Positions 1 to 9,180 are shown, counted from the stretch's first letter. The stretch: 64,000 nucleotides of DNA from Streptomyces sp. ALI-76-A (GCF_030287445.1 NZ_JASVWB010000002.1:2976001-3040000); one strand, 5' to 3'. The notes: generated by a model not told the origin, from the letters alone. Translations and numbers: made by a program.

Positions 1-431
1 TCCGCGGGATACCCCGTCTTGGCCTCCGCCACCTCCCACACCACCCGGTCCGCCTCGGCCCGGTCCTCGGCCGTGGCCTCGGCGGGCTGTTCGGGAGCGG
101 ATACCTCGGAGGCAGGCGCCTCAGGGGCGGGCGTCTCCGGTGCGGCGGCCCGCGCGGGCCGGGCCGACGCCTGGAGATCGGCGACGAACTCGGCGATCCG
201 GCTGAGGGTGTTGAGGGACGCCGAGTCGATGTCCTCCACCACCGGCAGCCCCAGCACCTCCCGCACCTCACCGAGGATCTCCGCCTGCTTCACCGAGTCG
301 ATCCCCAGATCCGCCTCCAGATCCAGATCCGCCTCCAACAGGTCCGCGGGATACCCCGTCTTGGCCTCCGCCACCTCCCACACCACCCGGTCCGCCTCGG
401 CCCGGTCCTCGGCCGTGGCCTCGGCGGGCTG
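1..431. repeat. Exact 89-bp direct repeat at the tandem ACP units (342-bp period)
   Basis: Bases 1-89 and 343-431 are identical. The spacing of 342 bp equals 114 codons, so the repeat is the same linker/ACP boundary in two consecutive ACP domains. The identity may extend beyond the window. This level of nucleotide identity points to recent duplication or gene conversion among ACP repeats. Confidence 0.97.
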
Positions 432-1919
432 CGCGGGCACCGGGGCCGTGACGGGCCCGGGGCCCGCGGCGGTCTCCCGTGCCGTCGCGGCAGGGGCGGC
501 CGTGCCGCGTGAGGCGTCGACGAGCTGGTCGAGCAGGTGGCCGAGCGGGGCGTCCGCCTCGGTCGGGACGGTCGTGTCCGCGAGGCCCAGATGGGCGGCG
601 AGCGCGGCCGCCAGGTCCTCGCGGACCCGGGTGCTCAGACCGAGGCCCGCGCCCATCAGCTGGGCCGGGTCCAGGAGCCGTACCGGGTAACCGGTGTAGC
701 GGGCGGCGGCCTTGAGGAGGTCCTCGCGCAGTTCGGCGGTGGTCGGGGCGGCGTTCTCCCCGGCCGGTTCCCGCGGGGCGCTGTGCTGCTCCGGCTCGCT
801 GCGGGGCAGGCCGTGCACCTCCGCGAAGGCCGTGAAGCGGCGCATGCTCTCCACCGCGCCCAGCGACTGGATGTTGGTCGGGGTGACCAGCGCCTCCTGG
901 TCGGAGTCGGCGAGGATCCGCTCGGTGAGCCCGGACAGGATCGACTTGGGGCCGACCTCGACGAAGCTGTTGACGCCGTCCGCGTGCATCCGTCCGATCA
1001 GCTGCTGGAAGCTGAACGGCGTGACCAGCTGGCGGGCGAGCAGCAGGGGCAGGTCCGCCACGTCCTGCTCGGTGTAGTAGTCGCCGATCACCGTGGAGAG
1101 CACGGGGATCCTGGGGGCGTGCCAGTCGAGCGCGGCGAGCGTGCGCTCCAGGTGCGGGACGGCCTCCTCCAGCAGGTCGGAGTGGAAGCCGTGGGAGACC
1201 CTGAGCCGGGTGGCCTTGATCCCGCGCTCGCGGCACAGTGCGGCGGCCTTGTCGATGGCGTCCGAGTCGCCGGACAGGACCGTCTGGTCGGGCGAGTTGA
1301 CGAGGCTCTGCACGAGGTAGCCGTTGCCGCCCCCGCGCAGCAACAGCAGCAGCCGGGACAGCTGTTCGCGGCTGCGGTCGCTGTCCGTCTGCAGGCTCAG
1401 CATGCCGCCGCGGCGGGCCTCGGGAATGACCTTCACGGCCACGCCCCGCCCGTACACCGCGCGCACGCCGTCCTCCAGGGAGAGCGCGCCGGCCGCGACC
1501 AGGGCGCTGATCTCGCCCAGGCTGTGCCCGATGTGCGTCTCGGCGGTGATGCCCTGGCTCTCCAGCAGCCGGTGCACGACCATGCTGCCCGCGAAGATCG
1601 CGGGCTGCATGACCACCGGGTCCTGGAGCGCCTTGACCGGGTCACTGCCGCCGGAGCTGAACATGCGGCTGGTCAGGGTGTGCCCGGCCAGCTCGCGGTA
1701 GGTCGCGTCGATCCGCTCGAACGTCTCGGCGGCCACCGGGTTCTCGGCGGCGAGGTCGGCGAACATGTCCGGGTACTGCGCCCCGTGGCCGGGGAACAGG
1801 AAGGCGCTGCGCAGCGCGACGCCGGTGGTGCCGAGGTAGACGCCCTGGGCCTGAAGGGCTCGCCGGCTGGCGGCGGCGATCTTCTCCCCGCTGCGGACTT
1901 CGGTCTGTGTGATGGTCAC
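1..1919 (-). CDS. PUFA-type polyketide/fatty acid synthase: AT, degenerate ACP, tandem ACPs (3' truncated by window)
   Basis: The gene starts at GTG 1919, preceded by an AGGGG ribosome site and 14 bp from the end of the oxoamine synthase gene; it runs off the window at base 1, leaving about 639 residues. The N-terminal ~310 residues are a malonyl-type acyltransferase: FPGHGAQ near residue 40, active-site GHSLGE near 120, and a late SHGFHS motif. An ACP-like segment follows (about 400-470, beginning TGYPVRLLDPAQLM) in which the expected G-x-D-S is GLST, so the phosphopantetheine serine appears lost. Next comes a canonical ACP with LGIDSVKQAEIL (Ser codon 294-296), then the start of a near-identical second ACP. 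The LGIDSVK signature and tandem ACPs are typical of polyunsaturated fatty acid synthases and related PKSs. No KS lies upstream in this protein, so a partner KS protein is expected elsewhere. The product is unknown. Confidence 0.85.
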   Translation of the reverse strand, partial: MTITQTEVRSGEKIAAASRRALQAQGVYLGTTGVALRSAFLFPGHGAQYPDMFADLAAENPVAAETFERIDATYRELAGHTLTSRMFSSGGSDPVKALQDPVVMQPAIFAGSMVVHRLLESQGITAETHIGHSLGEISALVAAGALSLEDGVRAVYGRGVAVKVIPEARRGGMLSLQTDSDRSREQLSRLLLLLRGGGNGYLVQSLVNSPDQTVLSGDSDAIDKAAALCRERGIKATRLRVSHGFHSDLLEEAVPHLERTLAALDWHAPRIPVLSTVIGDYYTEQDVADLPLLLARQLVTPFSFQQLIGRMHADGVNSFVEVGPKSILSGLTERILADSDQEALVTPTNIQSLGAVESMRRFTAFAEVHGLPRSEPEQHSAPREPAGENAAPTTAELREDLLKAAARYTGYPVRLLDPAQLMGAGLGLSTRVREDLAAALAAHLGLADTTVPTEADAPLGHLLDQLVDASRGTAAPAATARETAAGPGPVTAPVPAQPAEATAEDRAEADRVVWEVAEAKTGYPADLLEADLDLEADLGIDSVKQAEILGEVREVLGLPVVEDIDSASLNTLSRIAEFVADLQASARPARAAAPETPAPEAPASEVSAPEQPAEATAEDRAEADRVVWEVAEAKTGYPA

Positions 1920-1933
1920 TTCTGTATGTCCCC

Positions 1934-3124
1934 TCAGGCCAGTACGTTGTGCCGCCGGGCGGCGTCCGCCAGGAGTTCGACGGCGCGGTCCACGTCCTCG
2001 GTGGTCATGGCGGCGGTGACGGTCGCCCGGAAGCGGGCGCGGCCCTTGGGCACGGCCGGGAAGATCGCGCCGGAGATGTAGAGGCCGTCGTCCACCAGTT
2101 CCTTGGACATGCGCAGCGCGGTCTCGTCGTCGCCGATGAGGATCGGGATGACGGGCGTGACGCTGCCCAGCACCTCGAAGCCGGCGCGGATGAGTCCGGA
2201 GCGGAAGCGCATGGTGTTCTCCCAGAGCTTCTCGGTGCGCCACGGCTCGCGGCGCATCAGCTCCAGGGCCTTGAGCACGCCGGCCACGGTCGGCGCGGGC
2301 AGGCTCGCGTTGAACATGTAGGCGTGCGCGGAGTGGCGCAGGAACTCGACGATGTCGTGGCTCGCGGTGACGAATCCGCCCACGCCGCCGAGGGTCTTGC
2401 TGAAGGTGCCCATGGTGATGTCGGGGACGATGCCGAAGTGCTCGCCGGCGCCCCGGCCGTTGTCGCCGAGGAACCCGGTGCCGTGCGCCTCGTCGACCAT
2501 GAGCATCGCGCCGTACTGCTCGGTGAGCCGGTGGATGTCGTCCAGCGGCGCGATCTCGCCGTCCATCGAGTAGACGCCGTCGACGACGACGAACTTCTTC
2601 TTGGCGTCGGCGTTGCGCTTGAGGACGTACTCCAGCTTCTCCATGGAGTTGTGCGCGAAGATCTTCACGGCGCCCTCGGCCAGCCGGCAGCCGTCGAGGA
2701 TGCTCATGTGGTTGATCTGGTCGGTGATGACGATCGTGTCGCTGTCGCAGAGCGCGGAGATCGTGCCGAGGTTGGCCATGTAGCCCGAGCTGTAGGTGAT
2801 GGCCGCCTCGGTGCCCATCCACTCGGCGAGCTTCTCCTCCAGCTCCAGGTGGAGCACGGTGGTGCCGTTGTTGAGGCGGGCCCCGCAGGCACCCGAGCCA
2901 TAGGTGTCCAGGGCGTCCTTGACCGCCTTGTTGATCTCCGGGTGCCCGGCCAGACCGAGGTAGTTGCCGCTGGTCAGCATGATGACCTCGCGGTGGTCGA
3001 TCTCCGACCGGCCGCCGGGAGCGGCGGTGAAGGGCATTTCGAAGGTGTAGAAGCCGCTGTCCTTGAGGTCCCGGATCCGGTCGTTGACGGACGCGAGGGT
3101 CCGGGCGTACTCATCCGTGATCAT
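1934..3124 (-). CDS. Alpha-oxoamine synthase (BioF/KBL/SPT family)
   Basis: A 396-residue PLP enzyme of the class that joins an acyl thioester to an amino acid with loss of CO2. Visible motifs are VDEAHGTGFLG (cofactor-contacting Asp/His) and TFSKTLGGVGG, which holds the Schiff-base lysine. I chose ATG 3124 (MITDEYARTLASV), with AGGGG nine bases upstream; a GTG at 3157 is also in frame. It is 14 bp upstream of the AT/ACP synthase and surely co-transcribed, so the acyl donor is probably the ACP-bound chain and the product an aminoketone. The family also includes 8-amino-7-oxononanoate synthase and 2-amino-3-ketobutyrate ligase, but the biosynthetic neighbours argue against a housekeeping biotin role. 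The amino acid substrate cannot be read from the sequence. Confidence 0.88.
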   Translation of the reverse strand: MITDEYARTLASVNDRIRDLKDSGFYTFEMPFTAAPGGRSEIDHREVIMLTSGNYLGLAGHPEINKAVKDALDTYGSGACGARLNNGTTVLHLELEEKLAEWMGTEAAITYSSGYMANLGTISALCDSDTIVITDQINHMSILDGCRLAEGAVKIFAHNSMEKLEYVLKRNADAKKKFVVVDGVYSMDGEIAPLDDIHRLTEQYGAMLMVDEAHGTGFLGDNGRGAGEHFGIVPDITMGTFSKTLGGVGGFVTASHDIVEFLRHSAHAYMFNASLPAPTVAGVLKALELMRREPWRTEKLWENTMRFRSGLIRAGFEVLGSVTPVIPILIGDDETALRMSKELVDDGLYISGAIFPAVPKGRARFRATVTAAMTTEDVDRAVELLADAARRHNVLA

Positions 3125-3370
3125 TCGTGATTCCCCTCTCGGTGCGTCGCGCACCACCTCCGGCGAGCCGGACGGGCGGGGCGACCGTCACCCGACAGAG
3201 GCCCCGAACCGGCGTGCGGATACCGGCCATACGCGTCGTTTCGCTCCCACCCGCCGGGCCGCTACCCCCGGTGCACTTCCGGGCGACCGCCGGTCCAGTC
3301 GACTGCTACTCGACTGTGGGACAAGGGAGTTCAACAGGTCCCCGTGGGGAGTGGCGAAGGAGGAATCGAC

Positions 3371-3943
3371 GTGGCCGGTACGACCGCCCGGGCCCAAGTG
3401 GCCGAGCTGCCCGCCCAGTTGGTGGACGCGTGCCGCGCGGGCGACCAGGCGGCCTGGGGACGCCTCATCACGAGGTACCGCCCGATCGTCTGGACGGTGG
3501 CCCGCTCGCACGGGCTCCGGCCCGCCGACTGCGAGGACGTCTGCCAGGTCACCTGGCTGCGCGTCATCGAGAACATCGGCGCGCTGAACGACCCGGCCAG
3601 GCTCGGCGCCTGGATCGTCACCACGGCCCGCCGTGAGGCGCTCAAGGTGTCGGGCAACGGCGTCAAGTACCACCTCGTCGACGACCTTTCGGAATTCACC
3701 CACGAGACCGGGCACCAGGCCACCCCGGAAGAGACCGTCCTGAACAGGGCGGAGGGCGATCTGGCCCGGCTGGCCTTCCGGCATCTGCCGGCACAGCACC
3801 AGGCTCTGCTGGGGTTGCTGCTCCGCGATCCCCCCATGAGCTACGACGCGATCAGCGCGGCTCTCGCCATGCCGCGCGGCTCCATCGGCCCCACCCGCAA
3901 CCGCATTCTCCGGCAAGCCAGGGATTTCCTGCGCGACATGTGA
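3371..3943 (+). CDS. ECF-type sigma-70 family RNA polymerase sigma factor
   Basis: About 190 residues. Region 2 is seen as LITRYRPIVWTVARSHGLRPADCEDVCQVTWLR in two blocks near residues 30-62, and region 4 as LPAQHQALLGLLL ... SYDAISAALAMPRGSIGPTRNRIL near 140-185. GSIGPTR is the usual promoter-recognition helix signature of actinobacterial ECF-like sigmas. The start is GTG 3371 because AAGGAGGA (3357-3364) sits six bases before it; an upstream GTG at 3344 has no such site. The gene is divergent from the oxoamine synthase/PKS operon across about 250 bp and 11 bp ahead of an MFS exporter, so it plausibly controls the cluster and its export. No anti-sigma gene is adjacent. Confidence 0.87.
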   Translation: MAGTTARAQVAELPAQLVDACRAGDQAAWGRLITRYRPIVWTVARSHGLRPADCEDVCQVTWLRVIENIGALNDPARLGAWIVTTARREALKVSGNGVKYHLVDDLSEFTHETGHQATPEETVLNRAEGDLARLAFRHLPAQHQALLGLLLRDPPMSYDAISAALAMPRGSIGPTRNRILRQARDFLRDM

Positions 3944-3954
3944 GAGGACGAACC

Positions 3955-5421
3955 ATGAGTGCCCAGACACAGGGCCATCCCGTCCGTACGTTCGTCATCG
4001 CCGCCGTGGCGATGTTCATCACCTCCCTCGACAACCTCGTCGTCACCACCGCCCTCCCCGCGATCCGTGACGACCTGAACGCCGGGCTCGACGAACTGGA
4101 GTGGACGGTCAACGCGTTCACCCTGACGTTCGCCGTCTTCCTGATGACGGGCTCCGCACTGGGCGACCGCTTCGGCCGGCGCCGGCTGTTCATGATCGGT
4201 ACGGCGATCTTCACCCTGGCCTCGGCCGGGGCCGCCATGTCCGAGACCGCCGACCAGCTGATCCTGGCGCGTGCCGTCCAGGGCATCGGCGGCGCGATCG
4301 TCGTCCCGCTGACCCTGACCCTGCTCTCGGCCGCCGTACCGCCCGCCAAGCGCGGCGCGGCCCTGGGCGCCTGGGGCGCGGTCGCCGGCCTGGCCATCGC
4401 GCTCGGCCCGGTGGTCGGCGGCGCGATCGTCGAGGGCGCGTCCTGGCAGTGGATCTTCTGGATCAACGTGCCGCTGGGCCTGGTCCTGATCCCCCTGTCG
4501 AAGATCTGGCTCGCCGAGAGCCGGGGCGCCAGCACCAAGCTCGACCTGACCGGCACCGCACTGCTCAGCATCGGCCTGTTCGGCGTGGTCCTCGGCCTGG
4601 TCCGCGGCGGCGCGATCGGCTGGACCTCGGGCGAGGTGCTGGCCGGCTTCATCGGCGGCGGCGCGCTGATCGTCGCCTTCCTGGTCTGGGAGAACCGCGT
4701 CGAGCACCCGATGATGCCGCTGGGCCTGTTCCGCGGCCGGGCGTTCTCGATGACCAACCTGGCCTCGGTGCTGATGTACTTCGGCATGTTCGGCGCGATC
4801 TTCCTGGTCGCGCAGTTCCTCCAGACGGCACAGGGCTACTCCCCGCTGGAGGCGGGCCTGCGGACCCTGCCCTGGACGGCGATGCCGATGCTCGTCGCCC
4901 CCGTGGCCGGCGTCCTGTCCGACCGCCTCGGCGGCCGCAACATCCTCGCGATCGGCTTCGTCCTGCAGTCCATCGGCCTCGGCTGGTTCGCCCTGGTCGC
5001 CACCCCCACGGTCGGCTACGGCTCGCTGGTGGCACCGTTCGCCCTGCTCGGCGTCGGCATGTCCCTCTTCTACGCCCCGGTCGTCAACATGGTCTTCTCC
5101 TCGGTCCGCCGCGACCAGGAGGGCATCGCGTCCGGCGTGAACAACGCGGGCCGTGAGCTCGGCGGTGTGCTGGGTGTGGCCGTACTGGCGGCGGTCTTCG
5201 CGGCCCAGGGCGGCTACGAGACCCCGCAGCACTTCGTCGACGGCATGATCCCGGCGGTGTGGGTCGGCGCGGTCGTGGTCCTCGCGGCGGCGGTGGCCTC
5301 GATGCTGATCCCGAGCGGTCTGCGCCCGGTGGGCGCGGCGGCGGAGGCGGAGGCGGCCGAGGCGGAGGCGTCGGCGGCGCACGACTCCGCGGCGGCGCCG
5401 AAGGTGACGGTGGCGACCTGA
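3955..5421 (+). CDS. DHA2-family MFS drug/proton antiporter
   Basis: About 488 residues with 14 predicted hydrophobic segments. The DHA2 layout is clear: TSLDNLVVTTALPAI in TM1, GDRFGRRRLF in the TM2-3 loop, and GPVVGGAIVEGASWQWIFWINVP in TM5-6 (antiporter motif C region plus W-F-N-P). ATG 3955 is preferred over GTG 3940, which overlaps the sigma stop, because GAGAGGA precedes it. The gene is co-directional with the sigma gene and 11 bp downstream of it. By context it is a candidate exporter for the product of the adjacent synthase. The C-terminus is an alanine/glutamate-rich tail. Confidence 0.9.
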   Translation: MSAQTQGHPVRTFVIAAVAMFITSLDNLVVTTALPAIRDDLNAGLDELEWTVNAFTLTFAVFLMTGSALGDRFGRRRLFMIGTAIFTLASAGAAMSETADQLILARAVQGIGGAIVVPLTLTLLSAAVPPAKRGAALGAWGAVAGLAIALGPVVGGAIVEGASWQWIFWINVPLGLVLIPLSKIWLAESRGASTKLDLTGTALLSIGLFGVVLGLVRGGAIGWTSGEVLAGFIGGGALIVAFLVWENRVEHPMMPLGLFRGRAFSMTNLASVLMYFGMFGAIFLVAQFLQTAQGYSPLEAGLRTLPWTAMPMLVAPVAGVLSDRLGGRNILAIGFVLQSIGLGWFALVATPTVGYGSLVAPFALLGVGMSLFYAPVVNMVFSSVRRDQEGIASGVNNAGRELGGVLGVAVLAAVFAAQGGYETPQHFVDGMIPAVWVGAVVVLAAAVASMLIPSGLRPVGAAAEAEAAEAEASAAHDSAAAPKVTVAT

Positions 5422-5522
5422 CCCCCACCGGGCAGGGGCGGGGACCGGCGACTCCCTGAGCGCCGGGCCCCCTCCCCTCCCTCCCCCCGAACCGGGCGGC
5501 CGGTCCACATCCCCCGGGGCCG

Positions 5523-5565
5523 GCCGTCCCGCACGTCCCGCACGTCCGGTACGTCCCGCACGTCC
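5523..5565. repeat. Short tandem repeat of a 10-bp CGTCCCGCAC unit
   Basis: The spacer between the MFS stop and accE contains about four degenerate copies of a CGTCCCGCAC-like unit. No coding or regulatory role is visible. Confidence 0.8.
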
Positions 5566-5610
5566 CCCCGTCCGCCCCCAGCCTCACGATCGAGATCGAC
5601 AGGAGACCTG

Positions 5611-5844
5611 ATGTCACACCCGATGTCACACCCGACGTCCGTCGAAGAGACCCTGTGGAAAGTCGTCTCGGGCTCGCCGACCCCGGAGGAACTGGCGGCG
5701 GTGACGGTGGTCCTCTCCCTGCTCTTCCGCCAGGCCGAGGAGAACGCGACCCCGGCCCCGGTCATCCCGCTCGCCCGCTGGAGGCACGCGACGGCGCCTC
5801 GGACGGCGGGGTCGTGGCGGGCGCCGGAGGGGATCGCGTCGTAG
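5611..5844 (+). CDS. accE: Acyl-CoA carboxylase epsilon subunit
   Basis: A 77-residue protein carrying the family signature WKVVSGSPTPEELAAVTVVL (residues 15-34) followed by a Pro-rich stretch and a C-terminal GSWRAP. Epsilon subunits are small proteins found only in actinobacterial acetyl/propionyl-CoA carboxylases, where they bridge alpha (biotin) and beta (carboxyltransferase) subunits. The start region is a 12-bp duplication (ATG 5611 and ATG 5623, MSHPMSHP), so either may be used; AGGAG precedes the first. No beta subunit is adjacent. Linkage to the synthase and exporter suggests a role in supplying malonyl or methylmalonyl units for that cluster, which is inference. Confidence 0.8.
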   Translation: MSHPMSHPTSVEETLWKVVSGSPTPEELAAVTVVLSLLFRQAEENATPAPVIPLARWRHATAPRTAGSWRAPEGIAS

Positions 5845-5925
5845 CGGCGACGCTCCGGCCGGCCGCTCGATTACTGCGCCACGGGCTCAGGTCCCTACGA
5901 TGTCCGCCGACAGGCGGAGGGGATC

Positions 5926-7296
5926 ATGGCGGTGGACATGTTCGGCGGGGACCATCGCGGACAGCAGTGGGCGGCGAGGGCCTCCCTGACCGCGGCGGCC
6001 CTCGCCGTCCTGCTGCCGCCGGCCTACGGCGGTGTGGACGGCGTCCTGCTGCTGCTGGCCGGGGTCGCGGGCGCGGCGCTCACGGCGGCGGCCCTGTGGT
6101 GGACGCTGACCCGCCGGGGCGTCGTCCGCTGGGCGGCGGCACTGCTCGCGGTGGCCACCCCCGTGGCCGTCGTCGTCCTGCTCACGACGACCCTGCTGTG
6201 GGTCCTCCCGGTGTGGCTGCTGCTGTGGGGCGTGGCCCTCTGGTCCGGCCGGTACGCCCTGCGCAGCACCGGACAGCGCACCCGCCGCATGCGGGAACAC
6301 CGCACGCCCCCGCCCCGGCGCCCGTTCCTCCTGATGAACCCGCGCTCCGGCGGCGGCAAGGTGGCCGCGTTCGGCTTGCGGGAGAAGGCCGAGCGGCTCG
6401 GCGCGCACGTGGTCCTGCTGGACCCCGAACGCCATCAGGACGTCACCGCGCTGGCCCGGGCGGCCGTCGCGAACGGCGCGGATCTGCTGGGGGTCGCGGG
6501 CGGCGACGGCACCCAGGCGCTCGTCGCGGCGGTCGCCGCCGAACACGGCCTGCCGTTCCTCGTGATCAGCGCCGGCACCCGCAACCACTTCGCGATGGAC
6601 CTGGGCCTGGACCGCGACGACCCCGCCGCCTGCCTCGACGCGCTCACCGACGGCGTGGAACTCCACGTCGACCTCGGCTTCGCCGGTGGGCACCCGTTCG
6701 TCAACAACGCCTCCTTCGGCGCGTACGCGGCCGTCGTCCAGGATCCCCACTACCGCGGCGACAAGATCGGCACCACCTGGGAGCTCCTGCCCGACCTGCT
6801 CACCCGCCGGCGCGGCCCGGAACTGACCGCCCGTGCCGGGGACACGACGCTCACCGCACCGCAGGCCGTGCTGGTGAGCAACAACCCGTACGGCACGGCC
6901 GACCCGACCGGCTTCGGCCGCCGCGCCCGCCTGGACACCGGCCTGCTCGGCGTCCTGGGCCTCAGGGTGGACAGCGCGGCCGAGGCGGCGGGCCTGCTCC
7001 TGGACCCCGACCCGGCGGGCCTGACGGTCCTGACCGCCCCCGAGGTGGTCGTGGACGCCGACGCCCCGCAGATCGAGGCAGGCCTCGACGGCGAGGCCAC
7101 GACCCTCACCACCCCGGTGCACTGCCGCATCGCCCCCGCCGCCCTACGCGTCCGCGTCCCCCGCACCCGCCCCGGCGTCCCGGAACCCCAGCCTCCGTTC
7201 AACTGGCGCCGGTTGCGCAAGCTGGCGGCTTCGGTGGGGCGGACGGCGGGGGTTCGGGGGGTGCGGGGGAGGGGGGCTGAGGGCGGGGGGACATAG
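5926..7296 (+). CDS. Diacylglycerol kinase-family lipid kinase with N-terminal membrane segments
   Basis: About 456 residues. The first ~110 residues hold several hydrophobic helices and an Arg-rich stretch. The kinase catalytic domain starts at LLMNPRSGGGKV (about residue 132), with the nucleotide-binding GVAGGDGTQALV near 185 and SAGTRNHFAMDLGL near 215, the usual DGK/YegS/sphingosine-kinase motifs. The family phosphorylates diacylglycerol or related lipids at the membrane. The C-terminus is basic and Gly-rich. It is separated from the convergent DUF6119-like gene by about 190 bp and marks the left edge of the defence island. The physiological substrate is unknown. Confidence 0.88.
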   Translation: MAVDMFGGDHRGQQWAARASLTAAALAVLLPPAYGGVDGVLLLLAGVAGAALTAAALWWTLTRRGVVRWAAALLAVATPVAVVVLLTTTLLWVLPVWLLLWGVALWSGRYALRSTGQRTRRMREHRTPPPRRPFLLMNPRSGGGKVAAFGLREKAERLGAHVVLLDPERHQDVTALARAAVANGADLLGVAGGDGTQALVAAVAAEHGLPFLVISAGTRNHFAMDLGLDRDDPAACLDALTDGVELHVDLGFAGGHPFVNNASFGAYAAVVQDPHYRGDKIGTTWELLPDLLTRRRGPELTARAGDTTLTAPQAVLVSNNPYGTADPTGFGRRARLDTGLLGVLGLRVDSAAEAAGLLLDPDPAGLTVLTAPEVVVDADAPQIEAGLDGEATTLTTPVHCRIAPAALRVRVPRTRPGVPEPQPPFNWRRLRKLAASVGRTAGVRGVRGRGAEGGGT

Positions 7297-7485
7297 CGGT
7301 GCGACCACGCCTCGTGTGCACGTCCTCAACATCAACGGCGGCGCGGAGCGGAGCTTCAGCAGAAGAGGGGACTCAGTGGACAAGAGATCGCGGGTGGGTG
7401 GGTATGTCCTCGCGCGGGAGAAGCTCATCGGTTCGTGGTTGGTACGTGTGATCTCAGTTACTCATGGATGTATGAGACGGGCCTG

Positions 7486-9180
7486 CTACGCGGCCAAGTG
7501 GCGGATTCCTGCCCGGCGCGGAGCCACCGTCTCAGCCCGAATTCCGGTGACCTCGACTGCGACGCCCCACGCCTCAAGGATCTTGGCCGTCTGCACGAGA
7601 GTGACCTGCGAAAACGGGAAGAGCGTGTCGGCGGTGAGGTCGGTTCCGGTTTTCAGCAGGATCGCGAAAGTAACCTTCCTAGGCCGGAAGCCTTCCGGCA
7701 GCGCCCTGCCAGGCCGGGCGGTAGCCACCTTGCGAGCGAACTTGTCCATTGCCTCTGGGGAGTGCAACAAGGACTGCACGGCGACGACGGCCTGGCCGAA
7801 CAGATGACTCAGCGCGTCGGAACCCTTGGCCCGCTTCACCATGACCAGGACGTTGTCCGGGCTCAGCAGGTCGCAGATCTCCACGCCGTTGGCCCGGTGC
7901 AGCGCCGTCCGGACGTTGTCGCGGTCGAAGCAGACGTACCCGGGCCGCAGGTCGGGCACCGACTCGTTGTAGTCCCGCTCCTTGTCCCCGAGCGCCCAGG
8001 CCGGAAGGTCGATGGAGGGCGTGTCGGTGATGAGCCGCTCCACCTGCGAACGGATGGCCTCCAGGTACGCCTCACCGATCTCGTACCACTGCCCGTCCAG
8101 CAGGAAGAACCGGCGGGCACCGAGCGCCACCTCCGCCTCGATCCACCGCAGCACGCTCGAGGTCCAGATGACGTCACCCTTCTCCGCCCGGGTGTGCGCG
8201 TAGAGGGTGACGGTGCCGTCCCGGAGCGCGGCGAAGCGCGTTCCCGCCCTCTGCACGCGGGCCCGGTTGAGGACGTACTCCAGACTGAAGTCATCGGTGA
8301 GGCGCGCCTCCGGGCTGTGCACCTTGATGGCGAACGCCTGGGCGGCGCCGTAGTCGTCCCAGCGATCGGACGGGACGGCGACCGCGATACGTCCGTCCGG
8401 TACCTGGCCCAGCATGTCGTCGAGCCGCTCCTCCAGTCGCGTGACGAGTTCGGCGTCCTTGACGGGGACGATGTGCTCGACGAACTCCAGTTCCGGAGCC
8501 GGGGCCTCGTCCCGGATGACACGGGCGATGGCCCGGATGTCGGCGACCAGATCCGCTGCGTCGATACCGAGGTGCATCCGCAGCCCGGTACCGCCCTCGA
8601 CGCTGGAGATCTTCGTACGGTCGTTCTGCGCGATCGTCAACTGGATCCCGTCCAGCCGACCGCCCAGCCGCCGCACGATCTGCGCGTGCTCCTGGACACC
8701 CAGGCTCCAGACCGGAGCGCCGCCGGGCACGAGGGTGATGTCGGTCCGGCCACCGCCCGGCGTGTGGGCGACCATGTCCCGGATCTGGGCGGGGTCCACC
8801 CTGCGGATCACGAAACTGAGCCCGAACCGCCGGTCCTTGACCCGGTCGGGCACCAGACGGAAGCCCTGGTCGTAGCCGATGGCATACACCTCGCCGTCGA
8901 CCACGAGCATCAGCAGCCCGGCCGACCGGTTCACCGGCCGCGACACCTCGCACCCGGTCGTGCGGTTGATCTCGCCGCACCAGCTCGCGACGGGCTGCTC
9001 GAAGCTGCCGGTGACCAGCAGCGCAGGAACTCCCAACCGCTCCTCCGGGACGTGCAGTTCCGCATCAACGGCTTCGAGCCGATCCGGGTCGAGGACGTCG
9101 AACATCGCGTCGACCGTGGGAGCGACACCCGTGAGCCGGTACAGGGTGCGCTTGGACGTGCCGGAGGTGCTGGTGGCCAT
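7486..9180 (-). CDS. DUF6119 / TIGR04141-type sporadically distributed protein
   Basis: 564 residues from ATG 9180 (MATSTSGTSKRTLYRLTG). No enzyme motif is obvious. The late segment SDALSHLFGQAVVAVQSLL, and FRPRKVTFAIL further on, match my memory of the TIGR04141/DUF6119 family, which is scattered among bacteria, often beside restriction genes. It is transcribed away from the methylase gene across a 189-bp, visibly less GC-rich spacer, suggesting shared regulation. By context it belongs to the defence locus; its biochemical function is unknown. The family assignment is from memory and is moderate in confidence, while the coding call is strong. Confidence 0.72.
   Translation of the reverse strand: MATSTSGTSKRTLYRLTGVAPTVDAMFDVLDPDRLEAVDAELHVPEERLGVPALLVTGSFEQPVASWCGEINRTTGCEVSRPVNRSAGLLMLVVDGEVYAIGYDQGFRLVPDRVKDRRFGLSFVIRRVDPAQIRDMVAHTPGGGRTDITLVPGGAPVWSLGVQEHAQIVRRLGGRLDGIQLTIAQNDRTKISSVEGGTGLRMHLGIDAADLVADIRAIARVIRDEAPAPELEFVEHIVPVKDAELVTRLEERLDDMLGQVPDGRIAVAVPSDRWDDYGAAQAFAIKVHSPEARLTDDFSLEYVLNRARVQRAGTRFAALRDGTVTLYAHTRAEKGDVIWTSSVLRWIEAEVALGARRFFLLDGQWYEIGEAYLEAIRSQVERLITDTPSIDLPAWALGDKERDYNESVPDLRPGYVCFDRDNVRTALHRANGVEICDLLSPDNVLVMVKRAKGSDALSHLFGQAVVAVQSLLHSPEAMDKFARKVATARPGRALPEGFRPRKVTFAILLKTGTDLTADTLFPFSQVTLVQTAKILEAWGVAVEVTGIRAETVAPRRAGIRHLAA

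Noticed and set aside
537..2081. Long plus-strand open frames across the PKS and oxoamine synthase region
   Set aside because: They run antisense to genes with clear catalytic motifs; in such GC-rich DNA opposite frames stay open by chance, and their translations are Gly/Arg/Val-rich with no motif.
7316..7807. Plus-strand open frame after the DGK-like gene
   Set aside because: Its second half is antisense to the DUF6119-like gene. The part before 7,486 is too short and unrecognised to support a gene, though a decayed gene cannot be excluded.
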